Below the pieces are notes generated by a model that ran no database searches, had not been told where the DNA came from, and was given only the letters and a program-made list of their open reading frames with translations. A DNA stretch of 64,000 nucleotides from positions 186,001 through 250,000 of the forward strand of contig NZ_JBFCVL010000006.1 in the NCBI RefSeq assembly GCF_040712075.1, written 5' to 3'. The DNA comes from Fodinicurvata sp. EGI_FJ10296 (GTDB taxonomy: Bacteria > Pseudomonadota > Alphaproteobacteria > DSM-16000 > Inquilinaceae). Below, in pieces: positions 53,727 through 62,990 of this stretch (position 1 is the first letter of the stretch; every line of letters begins with the position of its first letter). Made by a program: the position numbers and the translations under genes.

Positions 53727-53798
53727 TCGGGCAAAGCGCCCGACGCGGATTCCGATGGCTCGGGGTGGTGGCGACGCCACCGTCCCGGCAATCGGGAC
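53727..53798 (+). promoter_or_regulatory. Three consecutive hairpins in the serA leader
   Basis: TCGGGC/GCCCGA (53727-53743), GGTGGCG-A-CGCCACC (53767-53781) and GTCCCG/CGGGAC (53782-53798) lie in the serC-serA gap, the last two directly abutting and ending three bases before the TGGAGG ribosome site. They could form a structured leader or a processing site. No known riboswitch is recognised. Confidence 0.4.
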
Positions 53799-53813
53799 AA
53801 TGGAGGTATTTAA

Positions 53814-55391
53814 ATGCCCAAGGTTCTGATTTCAGACAAACTCAGCAATCGCGCGATCGAGATATTTACCGAGCGCGGTATCGAGGTCGATTTCAAGCCG
53901 GGACTGTCTCCCGAAGACCTGATGTCGATCATCGGCGACTATGATGGCCTGGCCATACGGTCGGCAACCAAGGTCACCCCGCCCGTGCTTGAAGCAGCGA
54001 CCAACCTGAAGGTGGTCGGGCGCGCCGGTATCGGTGTCGATAACGTCGATCTGCCGGCGGCGACGGCTCAGGGCGTCGTTGTCATGAACACGCCGTTCGG
54101 GAACTCCATCACGACGGCAGAACACGCCATCGCGATGATGTTTTCTCTCGCCCGGCAGATTCCCCAGGCCAATGCCAGCACCCATGCCGGCAAATGGGAA
54201 AAGTCCAAATTCATGGGGACCGAGGTCTACGGCAAGACTCTCGGTCTGATCGGTTGCGGCAATATCGGCGCGATCGTCGCGGACCGTGCCGTCGGCCTGT
54301 CCATGCATGTCGCTGCCTACGATCCGTTCCTCAGCGTTGAGCGGGCCGAGGAGATGGGGATCGAGAAGGTCGAACTGGACGAGTTGTTCCGCCGAGCCGA
54401 CTTCATTACCCTGCACACGCCGCTGATTGACGCGACCCGCAACATTCTGAATGCCGAGGCGTTCAAGAAGATGAAAAAGGGCGTGCGGATCATCAACTGC
54501 GCGCGCGGCGGACTCGTCGACGAAGCGGCCCTGAAGGACGCTCTCGACAGCGGACACGTTGCCGGTGCGGCGCTGGACGTCTTCGAGGAAGAGCCGGCAA
54601 AACAGCATCCGCTGTTCGGTATGGAAAACGTCGTGTGCACCCCGCATCTGGGCGCCAGCACGAGTGAGGCGCAGGAGAACGTCGCCATTCAGGTCGCCGA
54701 GCAGATGTCGGACTTCCTGCTGACGGGCGCTGTTACCAATGCCCTCAACATGCCGTCGGTCAGCGCCGAAGACGCGCCGCGTCTGCGGCCTTATATGAAG
54801 CTGGCCGAGCAGTTGGGCGGTTTCGGCGGTCAATTGGCCGAAAGCAGCATCAAGTCGATCGCCGTGTCCTACGAAGGCGAAATCGCCGGCCTCAACGTCA
54901 AGCCACTGACGGCGACCATTCTGATGGGCGTTCTGCGGCCGCAGCTTGACAGCGTCAACATGGTGTCGGCGCCTATGGTCGCCAAGGAACGGAACATCGA
55001 CGTTTCCGAGACCAAGCGCGAAAAGGCCAAGGGCTACCACACGCTGGTGCGGCTCCAGATCGTCACCGACAAGGGCGAGTTCACCGTGCGCGGTACGGTT
55101 TTCGCCGGCGAGAAGCCCCGTATCGTAGGAATCGACGACATCATCCTGGAAGCCGAACTGTCCGATTTCATGCTCTTTGTCACGAACGAGGACAAGCCGG
55201 GCCTTATCGGCGCATTGGGCACGCTGCTCGGCAACAGCCGGCTCAACATCTCCAACTTCCATCTCGGCCGCCGTGAGCACGGCAGCGGCGCCGTCGCGCT
55301 CGTCTCGGTCGACGAAGCCGTACCGCAGAACGTCGTCGAGGATGTGCGTCACCTTCCCAGCGTGACCAACGTCCGCGCTTTGAAGTTCTGA
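53814..55391 (+). CDS. serA: D-3-phosphoglycerate dehydrogenase SerA
   Basis: SerA oxidises 3-phosphoglycerate, the committed step of serine synthesis. The 525-residue protein is the long (type I) form: substrate domain, NAD domain with GKTLGLIGCGNIGAIVADRAVG, catalytic region CARGGLVDEAAL and CTPHLGASTSEAQ, then an intervening ASB-like domain (about residues 320-450) and a C-terminal ACT domain (FMLFVTNEDKPGLIGALGTLL to NVRALKF). The ACT domain usually gives serine feedback control. TGGAGG precedes the ATG. It lies between serC and hisZ. Confidence 0.97.
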   Translation: MPKVLISDKLSNRAIEIFTERGIEVDFKPGLSPEDLMSIIGDYDGLAIRSATKVTPPVLEAATNLKVVGRAGIGVDNVDLPAATAQGVVVMNTPFGNSITTAEHAIAMMFSLARQIPQANASTHAGKWEKSKFMGTEVYGKTLGLIGCGNIGAIVADRAVGLSMHVAAYDPFLSVERAEEMGIEKVELDELFRRADFITLHTPLIDATRNILNAEAFKKMKKGVRIINCARGGLVDEAALKDALDSGHVAGAALDVFEEEPAKQHPLFGMENVVCTPHLGASTSEAQENVAIQVAEQMSDFLLTGAVTNALNMPSVSAEDAPRLRPYMKLAEQLGGFGGQLAESSIKSIAVSYEGEIAGLNVKPLTATILMGVLRPQLDSVNMVSAPMVAKERNIDVSETKREKAKGYHTLVRLQIVTDKGEFTVRGTVFAGEKPRIVGIDDIILEAELSDFMLFVTNEDKPGLIGALGTLLGNSRLNISNFHLGRREHGSGAVALVSVDEAVPQNVVEDVRHLPSVTNVRALKF

Positions 55392-55444
55392 TCGGCCGGC
55401 ATTGTGCCTGATGGTCGGAAAGTGCCATAAAGAGACTGGTGCGC

Positions 55445-55478
55445 GGCGGATCGATACCCGGTTGGTATCTGATCCGCC
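55445..55478 (+). terminator. Strong hairpin between serA and hisZ
   Basis: A 14-base stem with one bulged T (left arm 55445-55458, right arm 55464-55478) closes a CGGTT loop in the 183-base serA-hisZ gap. No T-run follows, so it may be a Rho-assisted terminator or a stabilising structure. A repeated GGGATCGAT lies just after it (55499 and 55514). Confidence 0.4.
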
Positions 55479-55574
55479 CGTTCCGGCCACCGCGTCCGGG
55501 ATCGATTCGTTGGGATCGATGCCGGCAACGGAGGGCACTGCGCCGCCAGTCACAGCCACCACATCATCGCGACC

Positions 55575-56801
55575 ATGACCGACACAGCCACTCACCCCGA
55601 CAGTCAGGCCAGCGGCGCTTCAGCACCGCCGGGCACCGATGCCCATTGGGCGCTGCTGCCGACCGGATTTCACGACGGCTTGCCGCCTCTTGCCGAGCAT
55701 GAGGCCAAGGTCGTGGACGGGCTGATGGCCTGTATCGCGTCGCATGGCTATGATCGGGTGAAGCCGCCGCTTTGCGAGTTCGAAACATCGCTGCTCGCCG
55801 GTGCCGGACAGGCCCTTGCGTCAGAGACGTTTCGGCTCATGGATCCTGCCAGCCAGCGGATGATGGGTCTGCGGGCCGACATGACGACACAGATCGCGCG
55901 GCTTGCGGCGTCACGCCTGAGCAGCGCGCCGCGGCCGCTTCGTCTTGGATATGCCGGTCAGGTGCTGCGGGTGACCGGCGGCCAGATCCGTCCTGAACGT
56001 CAGATCGCGCAGGTCGGCGCCGAACTCATCGGTGCGACCGGTCCGGCCGCCGATGCCGAAGTGGCCGCTCTGGCGCTCAAAGCTCTGGAGAAGGTTGGCG
56101 TCACGGGGCTGTCCCTCGATCTGACGGTGCCAACACTGGTGGGAAAAATACTCGACGCTCATGCCCATGCTGATCGGGAGGGCGACGGGGACGGCGATCG
56201 CGACCGGATCATGGCGGCGCTCGACCGCAAGGACGCGGCCGATGTGCGGGCGCTCGGAACCCCGGTCGCCAAGCTGTTGCATGCCTTGCTGCGGGCCGAG
56301 GGGGCCGCGGAAAAGGCACTGGATGCCGCACGAAAACTGGCGCTTCCCGACAGCGTCGCCGCAGACCTTGACGAACTGGCCGATATCGTGGCGCGCCTGC
56401 GGGTTCTGGCGCCCGGAACGACGCTGACGATCGACTTCGTCGAGCATCGCGGTTTTCGTTATCATACCGGCGTGACGTTCTCGTTGTTCGCACGGCGCGG
56501 CCGGGGCGAACTCGGGCGTGGCGGACGCTATATCACGGCCTCGCCTGCCGGACGCGCGGGCGAGCCCGCGACGGGGGTAACTCTCTATCTGGACAGTATT
56601 CTCCATACGATACCGGCAGCGACGCCAATGCGCCGCATCTATGCCCCCTATGGGGCCGATGCGGCGGCCGTGGCCGCACTGCGCGACAGCGGACGGATCG
56701 TCATCTCCGGTCTCTCTGCCGATGCTGGGCCGCGCGACGAAGCGCGCCGCCTCGGCTGCGCGGACATCCTGGTTGATGGTGCGGTCCATCCGGTCGATTG
56801 A
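55575..56801 (+). CDS. hisZ: ATP phosphoribosyltransferase regulatory subunit HisZ
   Basis: HisZ is a histidyl-tRNA-synthetase-like protein without synthetase activity that partners the short HisG in the first step of histidine synthesis. The 408-residue protein has the class II synthetase core: LLPTGFHDGLPPLAEHEAKV, YDRVKPPLCEFE, FRLMDPASQRMMGLRADMTTQIARLA, and a late GFRYHTGVTFSLFARRGRGELGRGGRY. It lacks the C-terminal anticodon-binding domain. hisG is not in the window. It is followed by purA, linking histidine and purine branches. Confidence 0.93.
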   Translation: MTDTATHPDSQASGASAPPGTDAHWALLPTGFHDGLPPLAEHEAKVVDGLMACIASHGYDRVKPPLCEFETSLLAGAGQALASETFRLMDPASQRMMGLRADMTTQIARLAASRLSSAPRPLRLGYAGQVLRVTGGQIRPERQIAQVGAELIGATGPAADAEVAALALKALEKVGVTGLSLDLTVPTLVGKILDAHAHADREGDGDGDRDRIMAALDRKDAADVRALGTPVAKLLHALLRAEGAAEKALDAARKLALPDSVAADLDELADIVARLRVLAPGTTLTIDFVEHRGFRYHTGVTFSLFARRGRGELGRGGRYITASPAGRAGEPATGVTLYLDSILHTIPAATPMRRIYAPYGADAAAVAALRDSGRIVISGLSADAGPRDEARRLGCADILVDGAVHPVD

Positions 56802-56884
56802 GGCGTAGCGCCGAATCGTCCGATGAATCGCGATGATGCAGATGCGGGCAATTGGGACCCGCCGAATTACGGAAAGACGCACAG

Positions 56885-58177
56885 ATGACGAATGTGGTTG
56901 TCGTCGGCTCTCAATGGGGCGATGAGGGCAAAGGCAAGGTTGTGGACTGGCTGTCGAATCGCGCGGATGTGATCGTGCGCTTCCAGGGTGGCCATAATGC
57001 CGGCCATACGCTGACCATCGACGGCAAGGTATTCAAATTGAGCCTGCTGCCGTCAGGCGTCGTGCGCGGCGGCAAGCTGTCGGTGATCGGCAATGGCGTC
57101 GTCGTCGATCCGTGGGCGCTGATCGACGAGATCGAGCGGGTCCGTGCGCTCGGCGTCGATATCACGCCGGAATCCCTGATGCTCGCGGAGAACGCGACAT
57201 TAATCCTTCCCCTCCACAGCGCCGTCGACAAGGCGCGCGAGGTGGCACGGGGTGAGAACAAGATCGGCACGACCGGCCGTGGTATCGGCCCGGCCTATGA
57301 GGACAAGATCGCCCGCCGGGCGATCCGCGTCTGCGATCTCGAAGACGAGGGCATCCTAGCCCAGAAGATCGACGATTTGCTGCTCCACCACAACGCCCTG
57401 CTGCGCGGTCTCGGTGCCCCGGAGTTCAAGGCCGACGAACTGGTTGCGCAACTCAGGGCGATCGCGCCGAAGGTCCTGCCTTATACCGGCGTCGTCTGGC
57501 GCACGCTGGATGCCGCCCGCCAGGAGGGCAAGCGGATCCTCTGGGAGGGTGCGCAGGGCGCCTTGCTCGACGTCGACCATGGGACGTACCCGTTCGTGAC
57601 TTCCAGCAATACCGTTGCCGGGCAGGCCGCGACGGGATCCGGCAGCGCACCCGGCGCGTTGGGCCGTGTTCTGGGCATCACCAAGGCCTACACGACCCGC
57701 GTAGGCTCGGGGCCGTTTCCAACGGAACTGGACGACGATATCGGGCAGCGCCTGGGGGAACGGGGGCGCGAATTCGGGACCGTTACAGGCCGGGCACGGC
57801 GATGCGGCTGGTTCGATGCCGTTCTCGTCCGTCAGGCCGTCAAGACTGGCGGTATCACCGGCATCGCTCTGACCAAACTGGATGTCCTCGACGGCTTCGA
57901 ACATCTCAGAATCTGCGTCGGCTACCGGTGGCGGGGCCGCGATCTCGATCATCTGCCGGCTTCTCAGGTGGCGCAGGCCGAGGTCGAGCCGGTTTACGAG
58001 ACCCTTCCCGGATGGACCGACAGCACCCAGGGCGCCCGGAGCTGGGCGGAATTGCCGGCCAATGCGATCAAATACATCGTCAGGATCGAGGAGCTGATTC
58101 AAACGCGCGTCATCCTGCTGTCCACAAGCCCGGAGCGGGACGACACGATCGTTACCGCCGATCCATTCGGCGATTGA
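56885..58177 (+). CDS. purA: Adenylosuccinate synthase PurA
   Basis: PurA condenses IMP and aspartate using GTP in the first committed step to AMP. The 430-residue protein starts [23 protein letters not shown] (P-loop with catalytic Asp) and has [11 protein letters not shown] (catalytic His), [44 protein letters not shown] and [14 protein letters not shown]. The ATG at 56885 has GGAAAG ahead; an in-frame ATG at 56852 is not family-like. It lies 83 bases after hisZ. Confidence 0.97.
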   Translation: MTNVVVVGSQWGDEGKGKVVDWLSNRADVIVRFQGGHNAGHTLTIDGKVFKLSLLPSGVVRGGKLSVIGNGVVVDPWALIDEIERVRALGVDITPESLMLAENATLILPLHSAVDKAREVARGENKIGTTGRGIGPAYEDKIARRAIRVCDLEDEGILAQKIDDLLLHHNALLRGLGAPEFKADELVAQLRAIAPKVLPYTGVVWRTLDAARQEGKRILWEGAQGALLDVDHGTYPFVTSSNTVAGQAATGSGSAPGALGRVLGITKAYTTRVGSGPFPTELDDDIGQRLGERGREFGTVTGRARRCGWFDAVLVRQAVKTGGITGIALTKLDVLDGFEHLRICVGYRWRGRDLDHLPASQVAQAEVEPVYETLPGWTDSTQGARSWAELPANAIKYIVRIEELIQTRVILLSTSPERDDTIVTADPFGD

Positions 58178-58340
58178 GGGCTACGGACCGCTTAAATCAA
58201 TGACGCCGGCAGATATCCGGCCGCGACCTGTCTGATCCGGGTTAACGGTTCGTTTGGCTTATGGCGCTAGCGTGTCGGTGAGACTGCGGGGCAACCCGCG
58301 AGTGTCAACCATTCTCGCCGATACGGGACGCGCAACTGAC

Positions 58341-60476
58341 ATGGCCACCGACGATACGCTTTTGCCCGATCAGGCCACGGAGACCGGCAATGGCGCCGCA
58401 CTGGATGGTGACGGCGTATCGGGTCAGGGCGGACAACAGGGACCGGCGGGTGGCGCGCCATCGGCCGCGTCGCTGAAAGTCCGGCTGCACAATCGTTTCG
58501 AAATCGATGCCGAAAGCCCCTTGCCGGACCTCGATTCGCACACCGCGTCGGCCTATGCGGCACGGGGGCGGGAAGAAGCGGGCCGCAGTCTGTTCAGCCT
58601 CGTGCTCGACCCGCTGCGGCCGAATCGCCTGGATGTCATGGGGTCGCTCCGGGGCATCGACCAGGTATCCATCCTGCGCATGATCGAATTCGGCGTCGTT
58701 CCGTGGGGGCGCGACGAAACCGAGCGGTTGGTGGTCATTTTCGAACAGCCCAACGGCCCCCGTCTGGCGCGGACGATCAACGATCGGCGGGAGCCGATGT
58801 CGGAAGATCAGATCGCTCGCAAAATACTGGTCCCGATGGTCGCGGCAATGCGCGAGCTTCGGGTTCGGCGTGTGTTTCACGGCTCTATCAATCCGACGAA
58901 CCTGTTCATGAACGACGGCGGTGGCGTGCAGCTGGGCGAATGCGTCAGTTGTCTTCCGGGGGCGATGCAGCCGACCGTCTTCGAACCGCTGGAACGGGGC
59001 ATGGCAATGCCCAGTGGCCGCGGTACCGGCGTATTGGAGGACGATCTCTACGCGCTCGGCGTTACCTGTGTTTTCCTGGCGCTCGGCTACAATCCTGTCG
59101 CTCATCTGTCCGACGAGGAAATCACCCTTCAGAAAATGGAAAAGGGCACTTTCCAGCTTCTGGCCGGCGATGTGAAATTGCCGGCTGCGCTGATAGAGCC
59201 GGTGCGCGGTCTGCTCATCGATGACAGCGGTCAGCGCTGGTCGCTTGACGATCTCGACCTTTGGGCGAGCGGCCGGCGCCTTTCGCCAAAGCAGGCGCAG
59301 CCGCCGAAACGGGCGGTCCGGCCTATCGATTTCAGTGGTGGTCAGCACTGGACCGCCCGATCGCTTGCCCATGCCATGCGCAAACAGACGGCCGAGGCCA
59401 ATGGCGTCATTGAAAGCGGCGGGCTGGAACACTGGCTCAATCGCAGCCTTGATGACGAGGCGACGCTGAAGCGGGTGCTGGAGGCCATGCGAACGGCGGG
59501 TATGGGGCGCGGCGGCTCAATCGAGGAACGCCGTGTCGCCCGCGTGATCATGGCGCTCGATCCAAAAGGACCCGTTCGCTACAAGGGCGTCGCGGTGATG
59601 CCCGACGGGCTCGGCGGCGCATTGGCCGAGGCGCTGGGCACCGGCCGGTCGACCCAGGAACTGGCCGAAATCGTGTCGGCTCAACTCCCCATGTTCTGGG
59701 TCAATGTTCAAAGCACGTTCCGGCCGGAATTCGTTCCTCTGGCGAAGAAATTCGACCAGATGCGCGGCTATCTGGAGAATACCGGCATCGGCTTTGGAAT
59801 TGAGCGGTGCCTGTATGAACTGAACCAATCGCTACCCTGCCAAAGCTCCATCCTTCAGGGGCACTATGTCACCGAACTCGATGCATTGCTGACGGCCCTG
59901 GAATCCATGGCGGAGAAGGGAAAGCACGGCAGCGGCCAGCAGGGGGCGGGACCGCAGGAACCCGTGGACCGTCATGTCATGGCTTTCATGCTTTCCCGCC
60001 ACGGCGGGCTCGATGACAGACTCGTGCAGAAGCTGAATCGCGACCGAGAGGACCCTGCCCGGCGTATCGCCATTCTCGACATCTTCCTGGAACTGCAGAA
60101 GCAGGCGCGTATCAAGAGCGTGCCTAACCTGTGCGTGTGGCTCGCGGCCCTGATCGAACCGGCGGTGGCGCTCTACCATAGCCGAACCCTGCGAACCCGA
60201 ATGACAGAGGAACTCGCGGCGCAGGCGAAGACCGGTATGGTGAGAAACCTCTATTCATTGATCCACAATGGCGATCTTGCCCGTCGCGACGCCGCCGGGT
60301 TCGACATGGCCAGACGCGAATTCGAGTACACCAACCGGGGAATCGCCCAGCGCCGAAAAGACATTCAGGACAGTCCGGCCGTCAACGGCGAACTTGGCCG
60401 CCAGATCGCGGCCGTCGCCGCCGGTGTCATGTCGATGGTGCTGTTGGTTGGGATCATACTGGTTCAGGCCGTTTAG
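58341..60476 (+). CDS. Membrane-anchored pseudokinase-like protein
   Basis: A 711-residue protein with a disordered Gly-rich N-terminus (1-45), a protein-kinase-like domain (about 45-315), an uncharacterised helical region (325-680) and a C-terminal transmembrane helix (about 689-709, tail-anchor-like). In the kinase-like part, HRDxKPxN is replaced by HGSINPTNLF (180-189) and DFG by LGECV, so both catalytic aspartates are lost. No VAxK lysine or glycine loop is obvious. Structural residues remain, notably VLEDDLYALGV (231-241) and the Arg in GQRWSLDDL. This predicts a scaffold or sensor and not an active kinase. The ATG at 58341 has only a weak GGGACG. The next gene encodes a small membrane protein. 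Confidence 0.7.
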   Translation: MATDDTLLPDQATETGNGAALDGDGVSGQGGQQGPAGGAPSAASLKVRLHNRFEIDAESPLPDLDSHTASAYAARGREEAGRSLFSLVLDPLRPNRLDVMGSLRGIDQVSILRMIEFGVVPWGRDETERLVVIFEQPNGPRLARTINDRREPMSEDQIARKILVPMVAAMRELRVRRVFHGSINPTNLFMNDGGGVQLGECVSCLPGAMQPTVFEPLERGMAMPSGRGTGVLEDDLYALGVTCVFLALGYNPVAHLSDEEITLQKMEKGTFQLLAGDVKLPAALIEPVRGLLIDDSGQRWSLDDLDLWASGRRLSPKQAQPPKRAVRPIDFSGGQHWTARSLAHAMRKQTAEANGVIESGGLEHWLNRSLDDEATLKRVLEAMRTAGMGRGGSIEERRVARVIMALDPKGPVRYKGVAVMPDGLGGALAEALGTGRSTQELAEIVSAQLPMFWVNVQSTFRPEFVPLAKKFDQMRGYLENTGIGFGIERCLYELNQSLPCQSSILQGHYVTELDALLTALESMAEKGKHGSGQQGAGPQEPVDRHVMAFMLSRHGGLDDRLVQKLNRDREDPARRIAILDIFLELQKQARIKSVPNLCVWLAALIEPAVALYHSRTLRTRMTEELAAQAKTGMVRNLYSLIHNGDLARRDAAGFDMARREFEYTNRGIAQRRKDIQDSPAVNGELGRQIAAVAAGVMSMVLLVGIILVQAV

Positions 60477-60575
60477 GATGGCGGGCGGGCCGGCCCTTCC
60501 CGTCGATGAAGCCACTGGCGAGCCGTCCGACTCCTGTCAATCGGCACGCACGAATGGAAATGGAAAGTACGCTCG

Positions 60576-61118
60576 ATGACGACGGTCTCGAAACAGGGCG
60601 GCCCCAAGTCCGGCACCGCGCCCTTGGTATCCCGTCAGGGTAAGGCCCGGAGGCGACCGGCGACCGGCTGGAAGTTGGGGATGCTCATCGGTATCTGCGC
60701 GCTTCCTTTTGCATTGCTTGCCTTGCCGACGACCCTGCTGTTCGCGGTGGGAATGGCGCCGACGATCGTGGCCCTTATCGTCGATCGGGACCCGAACAAG
60801 TTTGCGCCGATCACGGTCGGGTCGCTGAACTTCTGCGGCGTGATGTCGACGGCCATACCGCTGTGGGGGGGTACCCATTCGCTCGATGGCGTTGCATCGG
60901 TGCTGGCGGATCCCTTTACATGGCTCGTCATGTATGCTGCGGCTGCGCTCGGGTGGCTGCTCTATTTTTCGGTTCCGCCTGCGGTGAGCACGTTCATGGC
61001 GATGCGCTATCAGGCAGAGATCGACGAAATGACCGCGCGGCAGGCCGAACTCAAGGAGGAATGGGGAGACGATGTCGCCGACGCTTCGGGGCATGCGGAT
61101 GCGGCGGCTGCAGCCTGA
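60576..61118 (+). CDS. Small multi-pass membrane protein paired with the pseudokinase
   Basis: A 180-residue protein I do not recognise. A basic Ser/Gly/Lys N-terminus (residues 1-32) is followed by two close helices (about 33-52 and 54-72, LGMLIGICALPFALLALPTTL and LFAVGMAPTIVALIVD), then a polar segment with DRDPNKFAPITVGSLNFCG. A further helix lies near 117-138 (WLVMYAAAALGWLLYFSVPP), then a charged cytoplasmic-type helix (YQAEIDEMTARQAELKEEWGDDV). GGAAAG precedes the ATG. It lies 99 bases after the pseudokinase-like gene on the same strand, so the two membrane proteins may interact. Confidence 0.75.
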   Translation: MTTVSKQGGPKSGTAPLVSRQGKARRRPATGWKLGMLIGICALPFALLALPTTLLFAVGMAPTIVALIVDRDPNKFAPITVGSLNFCGVMSTAIPLWGGTHSLDGVASVLADPFTWLVMYAAAALGWLLYFSVPPAVSTFMAMRYQAEIDEMTARQAELKEEWGDDVADASGHADAAAAA

Positions 61119-61241
61119 CGCCTTTTCTTTTTGTTATCGTTCAAATTGACAGCGGACCGGGGCCATTTCAAATTTTCAGATGTGTGACCGGCCGCTGCAT
61201 TCCTTCGGTCGGATGCTGTGACTGGTCTGCAGGGGAATATT

Positions 61242-61274
61242 ATTACTCCTTGCGTTTGATGCGGCACGAGTAAT
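61242..61274. promoter_or_regulatory. Candidate Lrp-type operator
   Basis: ATTACTC (61242-61248) and GAGTAAT (61268-61274) form a dyad with a 19-base spacer just upstream of the Lrp/AsnC gene, within an AT-rich stretch (ATATTATTACTC). Autoregulation is common in this family. Confidence 0.4.
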
Positions 61275-61316
61275 ATCTTTACCCAAATGACCCTCAAAGT
61301 GTTCCGCGAGATATCA

Positions 61317-61826
61317 ATGCGCCGCGTCAAACTTGACCGAATCGACCGTCGGATCCTGCGTGATCTGCAAGACGATGGCCGTATGACCAATGTCGAACTG
61401 GCTCGTCGGGCAGGTATTTCGGCGCCGCCGTGTCTGCGTCGCGTCAGGGCGCTGGAGGAAGCCCAGTTCATTCGCGGCTACCACGCGGACATCAACCCGG
61501 AGGCTTTGGGCTATGGCGTTATGGTCTTTGCCCATGTCGGGCTGACGAGCCAGGCCGAGAACGATCTTCGGGCATTCGAGGATCTGGTGGCATCCTGGCC
61601 TCTCGTGCGGGAATGCCACATGTTGGCCGGGGAGACCGATTTCCTGCTTAAAGTCGTTGCGGAAGACTGGGACAGCTATCAGAAGTTTCTGACGACGCAA
61701 CTCACGGCTGCGCCGAATGTCAGTCATGTGAAATCTTCACTCGCAATCCGGACGGGCAAGAGCCTTCCCGGAGTGCCCGTCGACGTCAATGTCGGTCCCG
61801 CAGGGGATGACCATGACGAGGAATGA
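61317..61826 (+). CDS. Lrp/AsnC-family transcriptional regulator
   Basis: A 169-residue Lrp/AsnC regulator: helix-turn-helix near residues 5-50 (LDRIDRRILRDLQDDGRMTNVELARRAGISAPPCLRRVRALE) and a RAM/ACT-like effector and oligomerisation domain (VMVFAHVGLTSQAENDLRAFE, ECHMLAGETDFLLKVVAEDWDSYQKF). The ATG at 61317 gives MRRVKLDRIDRR, the common beginning; one at 61287 is also in frame. It ends with an acidic tail (DDHDEE). The effector is probably an amino acid, as for the family. It is convergent with the AI-2E-type gene. Confidence 0.9.
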   Translation: MRRVKLDRIDRRILRDLQDDGRMTNVELARRAGISAPPCLRRVRALEEAQFIRGYHADINPEALGYGVMVFAHVGLTSQAENDLRAFEDLVASWPLVRECHMLAGETDFLLKVVAEDWDSYQKFLTTQLTAAPNVSHVKSSLAIRTGKSLPGVPVDVNVGPAGDDHDEE

Positions 61827-61859
61827 GGGGCAGGCGGCAATTGCCGAACGTGGTCTGTT

Positions 61860-62918
61860 CTAGAGTTCGTTGTAGTAGAGCGCGCTTTGTTTGTAGGCCG
61901 TGATGGCACTGCGAATGAGGACGTTGAGCACCGCCGCTACGGGCATGGCCAGTAGTATGCCGACGAAGCCGAACGTCGCGCCGCCGGCCAACAGTGCGAA
62001 CAGAATCCACACCTCGCTCAATCCCACGCTGCGGCCGACCAGCCGAGGCGTCAGGTAATAGCTTTCCAGCGCTTGTCCCGCCAGAAAGACTCCGATCGTT
62101 GCCAGGATCGGATAAAAGCTGTCAAAGGTCACCAGGGCTGCGATGAGACTCAGTGCCAGCCCAACTGCAAATCCCAGAAACGGTATGAATGCAGCAATGC
62201 CGGCAACGACCCCGATGAAGATGCCGTACTGAAGGCCAAGGAGAGTCAATCCGACGCTGTAGAAAGCCGCCAGAATCAGGCACACCAGAACCTGACCGCG
62301 CATCCATGCGCTGATGGCGTCATCGACGGCCTGTGCGTGGCTGCGCACGATCGGCCTTTGCTTTGGCGGAACGAGATCGTCCATATGCGTCAGCAAGGCG
62401 GGCCAGTCGCGCATTGCGAAAATCGCGACGATCGGCGTGATGAACATCAGGCTGACGAAGTCGAAGAGAGCCATGCCGCCGCTAAGTAGCTGCAGCCCGA
62501 CCTGTCCGGCTGATTCCATTGCCCAGCCGACGGATTCACTGCCGATGTCGATAATGCGGTCGCCCCATCCGTCGGGAAGGAACTCGTCCAGGATGATCAG
62601 CGGTGTCAGTTCTTCGTTGGCGATCGCTTGCTGAAGATCGGAGAGCGCAGTGACGAACCCTGCAGCCTGCGAGATAAGGATCGGCATGGCCGCCACGATA
62701 AGCCCCGCAATGGCGACGAAGAATCCACCGACGATCAGCATACCGGACGCAATTCGGGGCACACCGCGCTCTTCAAGCCAGCGACAGGCCGGGTCGCAAA
62801 GATACGCCAGCAGTATCCCGACTAGAAAAGGCGCCAGAATATCCGATACGAACCACAGAAACAGTATGCCGACGCCCGCGATCAGGCACCAGACGACAAT
62901 CCGCCGATCAATATTCAT
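61860..62918 (-). CDS. AI-2E family transporter (PerM/YdiK-like)
   Basis: An inner-membrane protein of 352 residues with about eight helices. Family pattern: paired N-terminal helices (WCLIAGVGILFLWFVSDILAPFLVGILLAYLCDPACRWLEERGVPR), a long periplasmic or cytoplasmic domain, VVPPKQRP-like loop (MDDLVPPKQRPIVRSHAQAVDDAISAWMRGQ), GVVAGIAAFIPFLG and SYYLTPRLVGRSVGLSEVWILFALL. The family was named for autoinducer-2 export, but members also act as sodium/proton antiporters, so function is open. It is separated from greA by 72 bases on the same strand. Confidence 0.9.
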   Translation of the reverse strand: MNIDRRIVVWCLIAGVGILFLWFVSDILAPFLVGILLAYLCDPACRWLEERGVPRIASGMLIVGGFFVAIAGLIVAAMPILISQAAGFVTALSDLQQAIANEELTPLIILDEFLPDGWGDRIIDIGSESVGWAMESAGQVGLQLLSGGMALFDFVSLMFITPIVAIFAMRDWPALLTHMDDLVPPKQRPIVRSHAQAVDDAISAWMRGQVLVCLILAAFYSVGLTLLGLQYGIFIGVVAGIAAFIPFLGFAVGLALSLIAALVTFDSFYPILATIGVFLAGQALESYYLTPRLVGRSVGLSEVWILFALLAGGATFGFVGILLAMPVAAVLNVLIRSAITAYKQSALYYNEL

Positions 62919-62990
62919 ATGCTACCCGAGCGACATTGAGACCCCGGGTAGCATTCGCCGGAGCAGGGCAAACGCAACCCCCGGGATGGG

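Noticed and set aside
53832-55595. A 587-codon frame antisense to serA
   Set aside because: serA is unambiguous; the antisense sequence looks like a typical high-GC artefact.
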